Shown: positions 13,018-24,200, counted from the first letter of the stretch. The stretch: DNA of 64,000 nucleotides from Nicotiana tabacum (GCF_000715075.1 NC_134089.1:72460697-72524696), one strand, 5' to 3'. Notes: generated by a model from the letters alone, not told the origin. Numbers and translations are program-made.

Positions 13018-13855
13018 TCACAAGTTAGTTTTGGGAACCCAAACAAGCTTGGGTCTATAAAAAGGATGAAGCAGATCCCTTCTTGCCCAGAAGGGGAGAG
13101 GGTTAGAAGCTATTTTCTTGTTAACCTTAATCCACTTAGTATGTACATGAGGATAAAACTTTGGCTCCTCATCCTTCTTCACATTTTTAGCAATACCAAA
13201 GGTGCTTCTAAATTGGGTATGAACTAAGGTAGGATAAGTGTCTCTAAGGTGTCCTATTCTTCCATAATAAGTGCACATGTTATTATTAAAAATTCATACA
13301 TACTTTGGGTCAAACTTAAGGATAGGTTTTCTGTAGCCAATTCCATATTTGTTAGAGCTATAGTGTTCATTTAGCAAGTCCAAGGCATCAGAAGATCTAT
13401 GTCATTTCCTTAGTCTAGAGAGTTCATAATTAGCCTTTTTAATATTTTCCCGCAGAACTTTATTTCTATATTCAGCATCACAAAGATTATCTTTGGCAAT
13501 TTTTAATTCCTTTTCAAGCTTATCCTGCAGATCACTCATTTTTCCTTTGCTATGTACATCAGGAGACTTTTTATTCTTAGAAGGAAGCTCAAGAACCTGG
13601 TTCTTACGTTCTTTAACCTGATTCTCTAAACTAGCTTTGTCAGATTCAAGCTCTTTGATATCAAGTATGGCACAAGAAAGGTTGCTTATTAGCTAATCAT
13701 TTCCAGTACTCAATTTATCCATTTCATTCATTAAGGCCACAATTATGGCCATTAGTTGTTTTTGGACATAGCATGAATATTCACTTTCAAGTCAGATATA
13801 CTTACCTGGTTTGCTTCATCTTCTATTTCTGAATCACTTATGGCCATCATTCCCT
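13018..13855 (-). pseudogene. Copia gag C-terminal region: coiled coil and zinc knuckle
   Basis: From 13855 down, minus-strand frames read an acidic start (MAISDSEIEDEAN) and then a heptad-like stretch (LEKELKIAKDNLCDAEYR). Next comes a CCHC-like box in the 13278-13018 ORF (CTYYGRIGHLRDTYP), where second and last cysteines are replaced by tyrosine, and finally FWARRDLLHPFYRPKLVWVPKTN just before the protease. Two zinc-binding boxes, one here and one at about 14470-14525, occur in related plant Copia gags. Several stops interrupt the region. Confidence 0.65.
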
Positions 13856-14337
13856 ATCACTTCTTCCTTTGTTTTGGATTCTTCAATCGCTATCAAGGCC
13901 ACTTCAATGTTTTTATTTACAAAGTTAGTTTCCAAGGTCCCCCATATATCATAAGTAGAGATTCAAGAGGTCACTCTAAGGAGAGTGTTTCTTGACAAGC
14001 TTTTGTAGAGCAGGTCCTTTGCTTTAGTATTTTTCTGAACTAGCTGACGATCTTCTTCATCGTATTCCTCTTCTCTTTTGTTGCACTTGTTACATTCACT
14101 ATCCATTTTGTTTGGGATAATTGGTCCATGACTGACAATTACCCATAGGTCAAAATCAGTAGCCTGAAGCAATATTTCCATACGCAACTTCCATACATCA
14201 TAGTGGTGTTCATCAAACAAATGAGGTCTTCCAATGTGTATTCCAAGTTGTACTGGGGGTTCGGTCTCCACAACTTTGTATTCATCAATCACAATATAGA
14301 GCATCATCCTCATTTTCTTCCTCTTGATCAATTCCAC
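13856..14337 (-). pseudogene. Extra gag N-terminal half inside Copia gag
   Basis: The 124-codon ORF 14337-13963 reads GRPHLFDEHHYDVWKLRMEI, then FDLWVIVSHGPIIPNK and KAKDLLYKSLSRNTLL, which is the start of a UBN2-type Copia gag. The element already has such an N-terminus at 15357-15170 (TLFNGKYYSW, YELWTIVNEGPLIPTK), with clearly different sequence. The second copy is wedged between the acidic tail after the first zinc knuckle and its continuation near 13855. It is either a foreign gag fragment or an old divergent duplication. Confidence 0.6.
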
Positions 14338-14375
14338 TCTCCTTGTATACTGCCAAGAAGGTTTGCTTCATTGCT

Positions 14376-15357
14376 TCAGTAAATCATTTTCCTAGGATTT
14401 TTCCTTTGTTGGAATAATTTTCTCTCATCTCCTCCCATTCCTCTTTTTAGGTCGTTCTTTCCTCTGCTAGATTTCCCACATTGGGTAATCCTTGACCATA
14501 TAATCTGGCTTGCCGCACTTATAGAACCGTCGATATGCTTAAGCTTACTACTGGTCTCTCTCTTGGATGCTCTTTTGGAATTCTTGATGAACCTCTTGAA
14601 CTTGGCAAACATTGCTAGATCAGGATCATTATAGTCAGATTCATCATCCTCAGATGCTTTTAGAACCAAGGCCTTATCCGTCTTGGGTTCTTCCTTGTGC
14701 AATTCTATCTTTCTCATTTCGTGAGTTTTTAAGTTTTCAACCAACTCATCAAGTGAGATTTTGTCCAATTCATTGGCTTCCTGGATTGCAATGACTTTTG
14801 ATTCCCATGAAACTGGAAAGAATCTTACAACTTTGCTAACCAACTCTTCTGAGGTAAACATCTTTCCAAGTGATTTTAGTTCATTATTTATTATAGTGAA
14901 TCTAGTCATCATATCCTGGACGAGCTCAGACTCCTTCATGGAAAAGAGCTCATAGTTTCTCATGAGTAGCTCTAACCTTCATCTTTGTACTTGGTTTGTT
15001 CCTTCATGAGCAATTTGGAGTGCATCCCATATCTGCTTCGCATTAGAGCACATAGAAATTCTATTATACTCATCAGGACCAAGTTCACAGATAAGGATTT
15101 TCTAAGCCTTTGCATTCTTCTCCATCATTCTGAAACCTACTGCCACAAATTCAGAGGGGGTCCTTAGGAACTGTTTTATTTTATGCATTTTGTTTAGTAG
15201 GAATCAAAGGACCTTCGTTCACTATGGTCCATAGTTCATAGTCTTCAGCTTTTAGGAAGTCTTCCATTATTGCTTTCTACCAACTGTAATATTTTCCATT
15301 GAACAAGGTTGGCTTGGTAGTTGATTTTCCTTTATTAATTTCGGGTGGAGTACTCAT
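14376..15357 (-). pseudogene. Copia gag (UBN2-type) protein
   Basis: The likely start ATG is at 15357 (MSTPPEINKGK), 50 nt inside the PBS. The N-terminal part has a stop and frameshifts. The 195-codon ORF 14963-14376 carries the central domain (SMKESELVQDMMTRF, VRFFPVSWESKVIAIQEA, LDELVENLKTHEMR). A degenerate zinc knuckle (FYKCGKPDYMVKDYP) follows in another frame near 14500. Gag would form the virus-like particle that holds the RNA. Confidence 0.8.
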
Positions 15358-15406
15358 CTTGCTTTCAAGAACTCTCTAGGTGTTAGCCGTGTAAATGAGA
15401 GAACCT

Positions 15407-15418
15407 GCTCTGATACTA
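15407..15418 (-). other. Primer-binding site of Copia element
   Basis: The minus strand reads TAGTATCAGAGC, the initiator-Met-tRNA-type PBS with one change (TGG to TAG at the start). It lies directly inside the LTR and just upstream of the gag ATG. Confidence 0.85.
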
Positions 15419-15420
15419 AT

Positions 15421-16237
15421 TATTAGTTTGAGTGCCCAATAAATTACCAAAGAACTTGGTTCTTTACTATGTTCCTTAAGCGTAAAGTAAATAAGCAATA
15501 AAATGAACACAATGATTTTTACGTGGAAAATCACCTAGCTCAAAAGGTGCAAAACCCACGATCTACCACGTAGGATTTTCAACTCCAACTCTACTAGAAC
15601 AATGAGCTAAAATATATCACTTACAAGACTATAATTAAATATTCTCCAGTACTCCTACTACTCCTATTTGATTCACAAGTTACTCTAATTTGTAAAGAAA
15701 AATACTCACTCCAACTAATTAATTATTTATGAAATTTGATTACAATTCAATTTCCTAAAACACATTTACTAGACTGACTCAAGAAGAATACAATGCAAGT
15801 ACTCGACTCGAGTAAACAACTTATGACTCTTTTGTTGATGTATTAAAAGATAGTTCAGAAGTCCATAATTGATCATATTTAAACACTTCAACTTAAGATC
15901 TTCTAGGAGTCCTATTCATAATCAACTTCCTCTTTGATAAGACTCCTATTGTTCCAAGGATTTCACACGCTTTGGGACTTTTGTCTCTGACTGAATTATC
16001 CGTATCCTCTTGAGTAATGACCCTCGTCACTTATAGCAGTCTTCTTCCACCAACCTCGGACCTGGGTAACTTTGAGATAAAGTTACTTTCTTGTACCGAA
16101 GTACAAGTATCAACATGAGGAGTGATCTTTTCTCTCGAGGAGCTAATTCTTCAGAACAATTAAGCAGCTAGGTTGAGGACCTGGTTCTTTAAACACTTAG
16201 TCCTACTCTATCTACTTCAATACTCAACAAACTAATA
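15421..16237 (-). repeat. 5' LTR of Copia element (817 bp)
   Basis: The boundaries are set by the PBS on one side and by a perfect 10-bp inverted terminal repeat, TATTAGTTTG at 15421-15430 and its complement at 16228-16237. A slightly shorter LTR with canonical TG...CA ends (about 15429-16229) is the alternative. It has no significant ORF. The right flank is host sequence leading to the NHL gene. Confidence 0.7.
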
Positions 16238-16965
16238 TACATACGCAACGCAATGTGGATTTTCACTGTTAATTGCCTCTCCATGAGTGATACCGTCACC
16301 CTTATTTTGGAATTTATGTTTTATTTTATACATGGATAATAGTATTCAATGAAAGGCCAATGCCTTCATTAAAATGTAAAATTTCTGTCGTACAATCACT
16401 ATTATCATTAGCATGTAAGAGTACCTACATGTTTCTAGCCACAATTTGTATATTATCATTTACCGTGTAACAATCACTCTATTGTAATCCCTGAAAATTT
16501 AACGAACCCTACATTAGTTATGCACGAATTCCACTTCTTATCATTTCAAATAAGAATACGCGTATTAATTTGATAATTGTGTCTAATTAAAGACGATGAG
16601 TACCTTTAATATATACAATTTATGCTTAACAATTGTTAATCATAATCTCTATTTCTTGAATAATAAAATGCGTCAATTGGTGTAAATCTTAATCCTCACC
16701 AATTATAAACCAAGTATACTTTGATACGAAGTAGCCGCGTGCTGGATTATATATCTAACATCTATACTAGGACTATTCTAAACTGTCAACTTTTTTTTTT
16801 CTTTCTTATAATATGATTTTAACTAGAAATATAATTTCGGGTTCACTAATTCCATGCGTACTGCACATCAATTTTAGCCGGTAGATCCGTTTGTCTTTTG
16901 GCTTAACATAAAGTTTTCTCACTTTCCTCAATTCTGATCCCTAATTTCTTCTCTTTCTTTCATAG
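16238..16965 (+). promoter_or_regulatory. Upstream region of the NHL gene
   Basis: These 728 bp between the Copia LTR and the NHL leader are AT-rich single-copy-looking sequence. Possible TATA elements are TTATATATC at about 16747-16755 and TATAATATG near 16807. A W-box core (TTGAC, minus strand of GTCAA) lies near 16785, before a T run at 16791-16800. W-boxes are common in pathogen-responsive NHL promoters, but a single core is weak evidence. The whole promoter would be within 770 bp of a retrotransposon LTR. Confidence 0.35.
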
Positions 16966-16989
16966 ATGAGAGAAGATATAGTAGGGTAG
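16966..16989 (+). other. Possible 7-codon uORF in NHL leader
   Basis: ATG at 16966 opens a frame of seven codons closed by TAG at 16987-16989, 13 nt before the main ATG and in a different frame. It matters only if transcription starts upstream of 16966, which the sequence cannot show. Confidence 0.35.
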
Positions 16990-17002
16990 AGGGAGGATCA
17001 AT

Positions 17003-17827
17003 ATGGCAAATCATAAAAAGGAAGAAGTAAAACCAGTTTTGGGTTATCAAAGATCAGAAAATTTCTACCAAACAGATCATAATAATTATCAGCAATTTCA
17101 TCCTGCAGGATATGCTCAACCCTGTCCTGGTTATCCTGCTAATCCAAATGAAGCACAACCCCTTCATTATTATGATTATAATCAACAACCTAATAATAAT
17201 TATCCAGCTAGACCTCTGCCTTATGTATCCCCTGAAGTTAGCCAAGGATTCTCTTTTGCCCGTGTAATGCTCTGCCTAATGGTTTTTTTAATCTTGTTTG
17301 CATCTCTTATGAGCATGGTTGCATGGTCAGTATTTTCATCAGAGTGGCCAACAATTAAGGTGGAATCATTCGTTGTTCGTTCCTTCGAGATTTCAAACGG
17401 ATCGTTGCTGAAAGCAAATTTGGAAACCAAAGTATCCGTGAAAAATACAAATCATCGATCATCAATCGTGGTATTGTACGCAGAGAATACGTTGTTATAC
17501 AAGTACGTTGTTCTTGACACGACTTCATCGGTTGATCATTTGGAAATAGCCAAAGAGAGTACCGTCATGTTGCTTGACGCTTTTGCATTGCCAAATTCTA
17601 AACGGAGCTTCACCGGGGATTCGGTGCTCAATGAAATGGCTAAAGATCAAGGAAGAGGGCACATTCTCTTTGATTTGAAAATTGATGTTCAAGTCATATT
17701 TAAGTCCCGGGTTTATGAGAAGAGAAACAAGATCCGTGTGTATTGTGAAAAGATTAAATTGAATTTCCAAAATGGTTCCACGATTCCAACGTGGGATGGT
17801 TCTAAAAGTGAATGTATAAATGGTTGA
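17003..17827 (+). CDS. NDR1/HIN1-like LEA_2 membrane protein (NHL family)
   Basis: This is a 274-residue single-exon ORF with a good plant start context (atcaATATGGC). Residues 1-80 are rich in Tyr, Pro, Asn and Gln, as in the cytosolic tails of this family. Residues 86-111 form one transmembrane helix (VMLCLMVFLILFASLMSMVAW). Residues 115-274 are the LEA_2 domain: VRSFEISNGSLLKANLETKV, then VKNTN at 146-150, a FTGDSVLNEM loop, and the terminal block YCEKIKLNF at 247-255. Two possible N-glycosylation sites (N132, N257) fall on the far side of the membrane. Family members are plasma-membrane proteins linked to defence and abiotic stress; the role of this one is not known. No frame damage is visible, and a poly(A) signal follows 47 nt downstream. 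It is the only clearly intact gene here. Confidence 0.9.
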   Translation: MANHKKEEVKPVLGYQRSENFYQTDHNNYQQFHPAGYAQPCPGYPANPNEAQPLHYYDYNQQPNNNYPARPLPYVSPEVSQGFSFARVMLCLMVFLILFASLMSMVAWSVFSSEWPTIKVESFVVRSFEISNGSLLKANLETKVSVKNTNHRSSIVVLYAENTLLYKYVVLDTTSSVDHLEIAKESTVMLLDAFALPNSKRSFTGDSVLNEMAKDQGRGHILFDLKIDVQVIFKSRVYEKRNKIRVYCEKIKLNFQNGSTIPTWDGSKSECING

Positions 17828-17874
17828 ATCAAGTTTTATCATCTTTTCTCTTTTTGATGTAACACAGTAAGATA

Positions 17875-17880
17875 AATAAA
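17875..17880 (+). terminator. Poly(A) signal of NHL gene
   Basis: AATAAA lies 47 nt after the stop codon and is preceded by a T/G-rich stretch (TTTTTGATGT), as expected for plant 3' ends. Confidence 0.7.
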
Positions 17881-18615
17881 GTTAAAAAAAATTTACCAGC
17901 AAGAGCATAGGTATAAATCGAGGTAAAAATAGAATATGGTAAGTTATTAATCCCTACTCAAGCTGCATAATGGCTTTGCCAAGTGCAAGGGAATTGGTGG
18001 AGATTGCACAAGATATGTGTGGATGAATCAACTTATTTTCTTTTTTGTTAAATTCATTTGTGTTAGATATCAGTGTTCACAATCCAAAAAACTAGAAAAA
18101 AATGTTAGATGGACAAAACAGAAACAGAAAAACAAAAGTTTCGAGCCCGATAGAAAATTGTGTTTTCTTAAGGAATCCACTCCCTTCACTATTGCCAAGT
18201 TTGTTGGATTAATTCCTCTCAGAATAGAATGAAACAACTATATTGTAATACATGCAATGAGAATTACAAAATTTTAGCGAACTCAACTAAACAGTTAAGT
18301 TTTTGTTTTTAAAACTATGCAAAAATGCACATAAGAGATGAGAGGATGTATGCAGATTTGCTAATTTTTAGTGTCTGAAAATCCGTTGTATTTATAGCCA
18401 ACGAATTTGGGTCTCAACTTGTGCAAAGGTACCTGTTCGGAAATAAGTGCATGTTTGGTAAAATGTTCAATTTTTTTTAAGGACTGTTTGAGAAATTCGC
18501 AATATTCAATTTAAAAATTACCGTTGGGATATAAAATTTAAACTGCTATTTTTACTTTAAAATGTCACTCGAATAATTTTAGAAAAAGAAAAATAGATAA
18601 CAGAAAAGGAAAATA
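17881..18615. other. Intergenic, no gene seen
   Basis: This is AT-rich sequence downstream of the NHL gene. The one ORF in it (18017-18232, 71 codons) has no recognisable domain and no homology-like pattern. I see no repeat copy elsewhere in the window. Confidence 0.5.
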
Positions 18616-18622
18616 AATTTGG

Positions 18623-18750
18623 TATAAAAAATTTATCAATCAATCAGATCCAAAGCCGAAGCCGAAGCCAAAACCGAGCAAAGATGACGACAATGCGAGG
18701 TTTGTCTCTTCTCAACTCTTAAAGAGGTAGAAGAAGTGTTTCTCTATATG
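18623..18750 (+). promoter_or_regulatory. Possible promoter and first-exon remnant
   Basis: TATAAAAA at 18623-18630 is followed at a suitable distance by an imperfect CCGAAG/CCAAAG hexamer repeat (18650-18676) and an ATG at 18684 in fair context (caaagATGAC). That frame closes after 12 codons unless spliced; a GTTTGT donor-like site follows the sixteenth base. Nothing downstream reads as a known protein before the Copia remnant at 19320. It may be a gene start cut off from its body, or chance. Confidence 0.2.
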
Positions 18751-19319
18751 GCACAGGGATTTTCTTTCCATTTTCTGATGAGTTTCAAACCTTTTGTTTT
18801 TCCTCCAATTTATCCCCTTTATTTCTCATTCATACCTTAACTCAAACTCAACAATTTCTCACATGAATGAAAATGACTATATGATGGGAAAATGTATGAA
18901 AAATTGTGTGATTCACAAGTAATTAAAGATTTATTATACCCTTTGAACTTTCCAAAGTGAACTTATGTCATATCAAGATAACCATAAGTCACACAGTCAA
19001 CTCTCAACCCTCTTTTGTTCTCATTTTTTTATTTGTTTCAGCCATGAACACCACCTCTTTTCATAAGTACGTAGAGAACTTCCTTACAAAATTCTCCTTG
19101 AAGCGGCTTACACTTCATACTTAAATAAGTAATTTCCAAAACGTGTAATCTCATAGATACACTATTTGATAATCCTCCTATCAAATGTAGAAACCATTAA
19201 AAAGCTTTAATGCTTTATTATTCATAGTGAACATTGTCTTTATCATGAGAATAAAATAAAAATTTATTTGACAATGTTGAACCATCAGTCATAACTTTAT
19301 TTGATCTCTTTAAACCTAG
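18751..19319 (-). other. Uncharacterised flank of decayed Copia
   Basis: These 570 bp lie between the possible exon remnant and the C-terminal end of the Copia pol. They may include the 3' untranslated part of that element, but I find no LTR boundary or matching repeat in the window. Confidence 0.3.
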
Positions 19320-19960
19320 ATCTTGGGATCTCAAATTAGCTAGGTAGAGTTACCGCCATGATGACTTATCCTCGGCCATAGTCTCATTACTTTTGATGAT
19401 TTATCAACCACATCTCTAGTTGACTTTTATAAGTAGACCTGACACATTATCTCTTGACTTTACATAGTAGAGAGTAATTGTCTAACGGTATGTCTTCGCC
19501 GTTTGTGACGAGATTTTCTGTTATACATAATGCTTCTAGCCCTTCCTCCTACTGCTTGACTATCACAACGTATAGATATATGAGCCACTGGTTTGAACCA
19601 AAATAGAATATCTTCGAAGAAATTCCGGAGTCATTTAACTTGTTCTTCAGCTTTGTCTAAACTTATAAACTCAGACTCCATTGTAGAGCAAGTGATGCAT
19701 GTCTGTTTGGACTATTTCTAAAATACTTCTCCTCCACTAATAGTATAAATGTATCCACTAGTAGATTTAGTTTCTTCTATCCAGTATCCAATTTGCATCA
19801 CAATATCCTTCAATCACCGGAGAATACGTATTATAGTGCAAAGAATAATTTTGGGTGTATTTTAAATTCCTGAAAACTTGTGTCGTTGACGACCAGTGAG
19901 TTTCGTCAGGATTACTTGTGTAACGCTTCAGTTTATTTACTGTACAAACTATATCAGATC
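19320..19960 (-). pseudogene. Copia RNase H remnant
   Basis: Minus-strand frames show ETKSTSGYIYTISGGE, then STMESEFISLDKAEEQVK, LRNFFEDILFWFKPVAHI and near the end MRLWPRISHHGGNSTYL, all typical of the C-terminal part of this Copia group. Stops and frame changes make it non-functional. Confidence 0.75.
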
Positions 19961-19982
19961 ATATACAATTTATAATGTACAT

Positions 19983-20569
19983 CTAACTTCTCAACACTCG
20001 AGCGTAGTCCAATTGAGATTTGGTCTGACCTAGTTTCTTTGTAAGAGCAACGTTTATATCAATCAGAGTCTTTGCAACTTTGAAATCTAAATAGTTAAAT
20101 TTTTCAAGTAGCATTTTAACGTAATGGGATAGAGACAATGCTAGACCTTGAGGAATCCTATGAATTTTAATTCTTGGAATTAAATCTGCAACTCCTAAGT
20201 TTTTCATATCAAACTTGCTAGCAAGCATACAGTTAGTAGCATTTATGTCGGTAATGTCTTTACTTATTATTGGCATACCATCAACATATAAACAAATAAT
20301 GACTATGTAATTTGAAGGATTCTTAATGTAAATATATTTATCACACTCGTTAATTTTATGCCCATTTTCCAATATTGTTTGGTCTAGTTATACATGCCAT
20401 TGTTTGACTGCTTATTTTAGTTAGTAGAGTAATTTAACAAGTTGACATATCTTCTTTCTTTTCCGACATGTAAAAACCTTTCAGGCTGTTCCATGTAAAT
20501 TTCTTTCTCTAAATTCCCATTTAAGAAGGTTGTTTAGCAGCCATTTGATAGATTTCAAGATCGTACATG
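19983..20569 (-). pseudogene. Copia RT, C-terminal half
   Basis: The 129-codon ORF 20372-19983 contains the catalytic box region CLYVDGMPIISKD, where the second aspartate of YVDD is glycine, followed by FDMKNLGVADLI and KMLLEKFNY. Upstream (20569-20373), other frames read YDLEIYQM and EKEIYMEQPERF; the motif A aspartate after YQM is also missing. Both changes would abolish polymerase activity. Confidence 0.8.
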
Positions 20570-20574
20570 GCGCC
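20570..20574. repeat. Target-site duplication GCGCC (left)
   Basis: GCGCC directly precedes the solo LTR start TGTGAGCAC and is repeated directly after its end at 24770-24774. Confidence 0.9.
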
Positions 20575-21233
20575 TGTGAGCACGTGATTTTTTTCCCTAT
20601 ATGAATTATTTCAATAAATTCAAAACAAAATGATTTCTTTCATTGTTTGCAATTTTGTAAATTTTTGTGGCATTTGCTGTTAATTGTTTGCATTTTGTTT
20701 GTGCGTTTTAACTAGTGAAAAATACAAAAATACGTTGCATTTGCATTTAGTGTTAATTTTACATTTTAGGATTAATTAGAAAATTAATTGTTGCATAAAA
20801 TGGAAAAAATCACAAAATTAGTTTAATTTGCACTTTTAATTGCAGCTTTGATTTTGAGTAGCTTTCTTTTGTTAATTTATTTTTAATTAATTGTGTTAAT
20901 TATTATTTTAGGTTTAGTTAGTTTTTTTTAGTTCTAGGAATTAATTTTGATTTTATTTAAATTTCGAAAAAAGGGAAAAAGGAAAAAGAGTTTTGAATTA
21001 ATTTTGTTTTGAATAAAAGATGAAAAGGGTTGGGCCAGTTTTCAAACTAAACTCCCAGGCCCAAATCTTCCAATGTGAAACCCGTCCAAAATACCCGTTA
21101 CCCAGCCCAAACCCGTGTCCAACCCGGTCCGGTTTCCTTCCCCCCATATCCAAACGGTGTCGTTTCGTTGAGTTTTGATCTGAGCCGTTGATCGTGCCTA
21201 GATCCAACGGACCAGAACTAGCCCTTTCCCTTG

Positions 21234-21240
21234 TATAAAA
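21234..21240 (+). promoter_or_regulatory. TATA box of the solo LTR
   Basis: TATAAAA follows the conserved AGCCGTTGAT...CCAACGGACC block. The same position in the related LTR (about 54779-54789) has ATATTTATATG. Transcripts would start about 30 nt downstream, near the C-rich tract. Confidence 0.5.
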
Positions 21241-21258
21241 ATGTTTGAACCACTCAGA

Positions 21259-21274
21259 CCCCCCCCCCCCCCCC
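21259..21274. repeat. C16 homopolymer
   Basis: There are sixteen consecutive C residues, absent from the related LTR at 54104. The tract sits just after the LTR TATA box. Such runs are error-prone in sequencing. Confidence 0.9.
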
Positions 21275-24200
21275 GCCCTCCCGGTCTCCAACACTCTCAA
21301 AAGACCCCAACGTAACCTCACCGTGCACCGCCGCCGGAAATCGCCCTACGGCGGCGGTAGGTCTCCGATGGCCACCAAATTTACACCCTAGCTGCCCCTC
21401 CTTCTCCTCATTCCAAATCCACACCCTTTTCCCCCGAATCACACCTGAATTCCTCGAATCTGGCTCAGAAGCTCCAAACCCTAATCCGCCGCCCTATTTT
21501 TCCACCGCCTCAACCGGCGGAGCCACCACAAACCGACCTCAAATTAACACCAAATATCCTCCTAAACTCCCTCAGCCCAAATCTACAAGTACCTTCCATC
21601 AAACAAACCCAGGACGTCTCGAATCTTGGTTTAAAAGAGAAACTCTAGCGCCACCCCTGTGCTCTCCGGTGGCGGCGGCGCCTCTGTTCGACCCCAAAAT
21701 CACACCCCTGAACCCCCGTCTTTCCTTCACTCAAAATCCCCACTTAGATTCCCTCGAACATCCCTGTAGTCCCTCGAATTTCAAATCAAAAATCGAGCCC
21801 TAGGAGCCTCAAGATGTGGTCATGCATGCAAATCGTTTAGGAATTTCGGGTCGTTTGGTTTGGTTTTAACACAAAATAGTGACACTCGTTTGTTTTTCAA
21901 TAAGAACAAACGTTTGCCATTATCTTGGGTCAAACCAGTGCTCCAGTTTGGATTTCAAGTCTGGCCGGTGAGCCCCATTCTTTTCTGCTTGTTTTCTTTT
22001 TCAAAATCATTTATGTGACACTTCTGCTTTGTTCTTCTCTTTTAATTTTTGATTTGCTATCATGTTAGAACTATTAATTTGGTCATTTAGTTTAATTCCA
22101 TAGCTTAATTAGTTCCTCGTTTGTTTGTAATCATTAATTCGTCAGGTTGTTTGGTTTGTTAATTTTTCTGACTTTGTTTGGGTCACCTTTGCTATTTGGG
22201 CTCCGAGGTCAATACAAACCTCATTCTTAGGGAATCATGCTTGGTTCGAATTTTAGGCCATGTCCATTGATCCCATTTGGGATTCATAACCCATACCCGT
22301 CTGACCAAGGTTGTTCTCCAGGGTAATAAATGGGGGTTTTAAAAGGGTAATTTTGGCAATTGGGGAAGGGAATCTTGAGTAACAGAATTCAGAAACTTCT
22401 AGGAAAGTGGGGTGGGGACTTATATAAAATCTGATATTTTAAACTAAGGGCTTTTGAGCAAAAACAAAAATATAAAAAGGGTCTAGGTGCAAATCTCATC
22501 CTCCTTTAGTTGCCCTAGTTCCCTTGCCTATAAAGGCAACTTTGCTTGCCTTTGAAGGTAGAGATATTCTGAGGGCTGAAATCCAAAAAATACAAAAAGA
22601 CTGCAAAAAAGAAAAAAAACTACTGTTTCATAGGAGATTTTTCAGCCTCATTTTTCTCTACACTAAACTTCTGAAAGAGCCTGTATACTCTGAAAAAGTA
22701 CAGAAATTTCTGCATCATTTTGGGGTCGAAAATTACTGGGGATTGGTCTTTAATTTCATTGTTAGTAGTAGTTGAAGAATTTCAAAGGATTTCTGAACTA
22801 TTTGGGGTTTTAAAAATGGTTTAAAGGGAGAAATGTTGTTGTGTTTGTGTTGCTGATCTACTGCTGATGTTTCTTCCTAACCTTGGGCTTGTTTTTTTGT
22901 TACTTTTGCTGAAATCATGTACTTCTTGGATCTCACTAACATGTGAAGTGTATATTGAAGCTATGTGATCAATTTGGACTTGTGGATGAATGTGAAACTA
23001 GGCTTAATATTAGTCTGCATTCTTCAAAGACTATTAATGTGTTCCTTATTGAATTAGTTTTACTATTTGAACTTTCTTATATTCAGTCATGCTATGGACA
23101 ATGCATTTTCGGATTGTATTTGGACTCTAATTTGTCACTTTGGTTCTGGCTTTATTAAATTCTTCCTCAAGTATTTGTGTATTTGGACTGTTATGGGGGG
23201 GATTTAATTTCGATGAACAACGGTCTTAGTTGGATCAGTAGTCGAGTTCTATACTTCTCTTTCATATTTAAGGTTAGTAATTTAGATATCATGTTAATAG
23301 TGGTAGCTTGAAACTCTATAGCTTGGTCGTTTAATTTGAGCAATGTTAGTTGACTGTTGAAGCTACATAGCTTTATCATTCTTAGAGTAAGTTGTTCATC
23401 TCACAATTGTTTGTAAACAAGTGCAAAATTTGAACTTGTAATCTGGTGATGCATGTTAGTTCTTGTCTATGCTTTTTCTAGAATTTCTTAAGGGAATTGG
23501 GCCTGGCTTGGGCCAATATGGGTCAGTTCGCTAGGAAAAAGGCCTTCATCCCTATTCCCGCCCTTGTGACTCCCTAGGCCCAACTTTGGGCCCTATCACA
23601 TCCAGTAGGTTTTAATTCATCGTTTTTTTGGTAATTGATATAACAAAAGGGGTTTGTCCTTGAGTATTGTATGGCCATTCTTGTTTAATGGTGGGTCTGG
23701 GTATCGCGTCCAGCCTGTTCTGTTTTCCTCCTTTCAAAACTCTTCAGGTGACATTGGGCTTGTTGCCGGCCAAACAATTTCATGTGATTGCAATGCTTGT
23801 TTTATCCCATTTGGGTTTACGACTAGTAGGAGTAATTTGAACTTTGATCAAGCGTAGGCCCTAACATCATGGACCGTTTTAATTAAGTATTGTCATATAC
23901 CAATAAATTGAGGTGTGACATTTTAACCAAATCACCTACGGCCCTCACAAATACTAATTGGACACTAATGATGAATATTCATAGAAAAGCCTTTAGGGCC
24001 GTTTAAAATACAATTGTGATTGTGTACACGTTCGCGTGATATGATTACAATTCTATAAACCAATTTGGGGTATGCGTTCGTGCAACTTCGAACAAGCCTT
24101 CTTAATAATAAAATAGGTTTTCATAGGCTATATAATTTAGCTCATATAATCCGAGGTGTGCCATCTACCATTTAATCATGCATGGCCCTCGTGTTAATTT

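Larger units (their letters stand above)
9172..16237 (-). mobile_element. Ty1/Copia element, 3' end cut by LARD insertion
   Basis: On the minus strand the order is LTR (16237-15421), PBS, gag, zinc knuckle, protease/integrase, RT, RNase H, then a 3' tail that ends abruptly at the LARD LTR boundary at 9171. No second LTR is present in the window; it should lie beyond the left edge if the LARD element landed inside this one. The order protease-integrase-RT-RNase H is diagnostic for Copia. The pol reading frames are long but contain stops and frameshifts, and RT motif A has lost its aspartate, so it is inactive. Confidence 0.85.

Noticed and set aside
16747..16755. Definite TATA box for the NHL gene
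   Set aside because: Several TATA-like strings occur in this AT-rich stretch and the distance to the ATG is about 250 bp, so none can be chosen with confidence; listed only as part of the upstream region.
18017..18232. 71-codon ORF downstream of the NHL gene
   Set aside because: No domain, no good promoter or poly(A) context, and length within chance for AT-rich DNA.
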